From Oceaniradius stylonematis (GTDB lineage Bacteria > Pseudomonadota > Alphaproteobacteria > Rhizobiales > Rhizobiaceae): a stretch of 35,272 bases of DNA. Positions 34,472 through 35,272 of the stretch are shown piece by piece. Where the stretch lies: positions 772,229 to 807,500 of the forward strand of contig NZ_QFWV02000004.1 of assembly GCF_003149475.2 (NCBI RefSeq), in the 5' to 3' direction. Made by a program: the position numbers and the translations under genes. How positions within the stretch are numbered: position 1 is the first letter of the stretch; each line of letters starts with the position of its first letter. The notes under the pieces are model-generated. The model searched no databases. It was not told where the DNA came from and was given only the letters and a program-made list of their open reading frames with translations.

Positions 34472-35272
34472 TCAGCCGTCGGCGCGCGCAACTTCCGTCG
34501 GCTCTTCCAGTTCGATTTCCAGAAGCGCGTTGATGCGGTCGCGTTCGCGTTTGAAGGCGATGAGTTCATCGCCGTTCAGCGTCTTGCCGTCGGGCAGGCG
34601 GACACGCATCGGATCGACGCGCTTGCCGTTGACGCTCATCTCGTAGTGCAGGTGCGGGCCGGTCGAAAGGCCGGTCGAGCCGATGTAGCCGATCACCTGG
34701 CCCTGGCGAACCTTGGCGCCGGGCTGGATGCCCTTGGCGAACCGGCTCTGGTGCGAATAGGAAGTTTCATAGCCGTTGGCGTGGCGGATCACGGTCTGCT
34801 TGCCGTAGCCGCTGTTCCATCCGGCTTCGATGACGGTGCCGTGGCCGGGTGCGATGATGGGCGTGCCGCGCGGCGCGGCCCAGTCGGCGCCCCAATGCAT
34901 GCGCGAATAGCCGAGGATCGGGTGGCGCCGCATGCCGAAGCCGGAGCGGAACTTGCCGGTGGGCACCGGGTTGCGAAGCAGGAACTGGCGGGCGCTGCGC
35001 CCCTCCTCGTCATAATAGTCGTAAGTGCCGTCGGCGCTGCGGAACTTGTAGTATTTGCGCGACTGGCCGCCGAACGTGGCGCGCACGAAAAGCACTTCGC
35101 GCACATCCTCCCCGCCCTCCTCGGGAACCGAATAGAACAGTTCGAGCGAATCGCCGGGATTGACCGCCGAGCGGAAATCGACATCGGCGGCGACCATCCG
35201 CACGATCTTCGACGCAATGGGCTGCGGCAGCTCATAGGCAAGAACGCCACGATAGATCGCATCATAGACGCT
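34472..35272 (-). CDS. M23 family metallopeptidase, N-terminus outside the window
   Basis: The frame runs without a stop from the right edge to the TGA at 34472, so 266 C-terminal residues are present. A GTG at 35203 falls inside the gene and is not its start, because the upstream codons continue SVYDAIYRGVLAYELPQP with the same character. The M23 (LytM/gamma-type) domain has RRHPILGYSRMHWGADWAAPRGTPI with H and D as zinc ligands in HWGAD, then HANGYETSYSHQSRF and the HLH of GPHLHYE. It cuts peptidoglycan cross-links in the envelope. An upstream part with VDFRSAVNPGDSLELFYS belongs to an extra-catalytic region also seen in rhizobial homologues. All catalytic residues are visible. Confidence 0.92.
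   Translation of the reverse strand, partial: SVYDAIYRGVLAYELPQPIASKIVRMVAADVDFRSAVNPGDSLELFYSVPEEGGEDVREVLFVRATFGGQSRKYYKFRSADGTYDYYDEEGRSARQFLLRNPVPTGKFRSGFGMRRHPILGYSRMHWGADWAAPRGTPIIAPGHGTVIEAGWNSGYGKQTVIRHANGYETSYSHQSRFAKGIQPGAKVRQGQVIGYIGSTGLSTGPHLHYEMSVNGKRVDPMRVRLPDGKTLNGDELIAFKRERDRINALLEIELEEPTEVARADG

Noticed and set aside
1-35272. CRISPR array, transposase, integrase, prophage or toxin-antitoxin pair
   Set aside because: I read all regions between genes and found no regular repeats, recombinase motifs, att-like repeats around the tRNA, or toxin-antitoxin sized gene pairs.

Overview
The window looks like a stretch of ordinary chromosome from a GC-rich alphaproteobacterium, most likely of the order Hyphomicrobiales (rhizobial group). 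The reasons are the gene orders lysC-ptsP-prfA-prmC-DUF4167, ubiG divergent from a comF-grxC-nitrilase-DUF1178 string, and argJ with a parvulin isomerase facing secA, together with a PTS-Ntr enzyme I carrying a GAF domain and a CtrA-type motif near an Flp pilin. These orders are recalled from knowledge of the group and were not checked by a search. I see no phage, insertion sequence, CRISPR array or island boundary.

Layout. 1-6.5 kb, minus strand: translation termination (prfA, prmC), nitrogen PTS signalling (ptsP), aspartate kinase (lysC) and a DUF4167 protein cut by the window edge. 6.6-10.6 kb: ubiG on plus, then a minus-strand run of DUF1178, a Nit-type amidase, glutaredoxin and ComF, with a plus-strand methyltransferase divergent from comF. 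10.6-11.3 kb: a 55-residue Flp-type pilin and a one-pass membrane protein, each with a CtrA-like box upstream. 11.4-14.7 kb, minus: parvulin isomerase, argJ, a GNAT protein and a MutT-like hydrolase in one tight run. 14.8-20.7 kb, plus: secA with a strong promoter, then a polysaccharide-type flippase paired with a BcsL/CelD-like acetyltransferase. 20.7-26.1 kb: acyl-CoA synthetase, tRNA-Leu(CAA), ExoD, DsbB, an HNH nuclease, an AlkA-type glycosylase and GluQRS. 26.1-29.1 kb: two membrane proteins, an SDR, a HIG1-type protein and a PduO-type cobalamin adenosyltransferase. 29.1-35.3 kb: a MarR-GNAT fusion with its own operator, a rhomboid protease, etfBA ending in a clear terminator, a DHA2-type MFS exporter and an M23 peptidase cut by the right edge.

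The genes are mainly housekeeping: protein synthesis and export (prfA, prmC, secA, parvulin, dsbB), amino acid synthesis (lysC, argJ), redox and quinone metabolism (ubiG, grxC, etfBA), DNA repair and envelope functions. I found no new defence or mobile system. The parts most worth a second look are regulatory: an apparently leaderless MarR-GNAT gene whose operator reaches its start codon, CtrA-like boxes before the pilin pair, and a perfect palindrome before etfBA. All functional names come from reading motifs by eye; nothing was run against a database.
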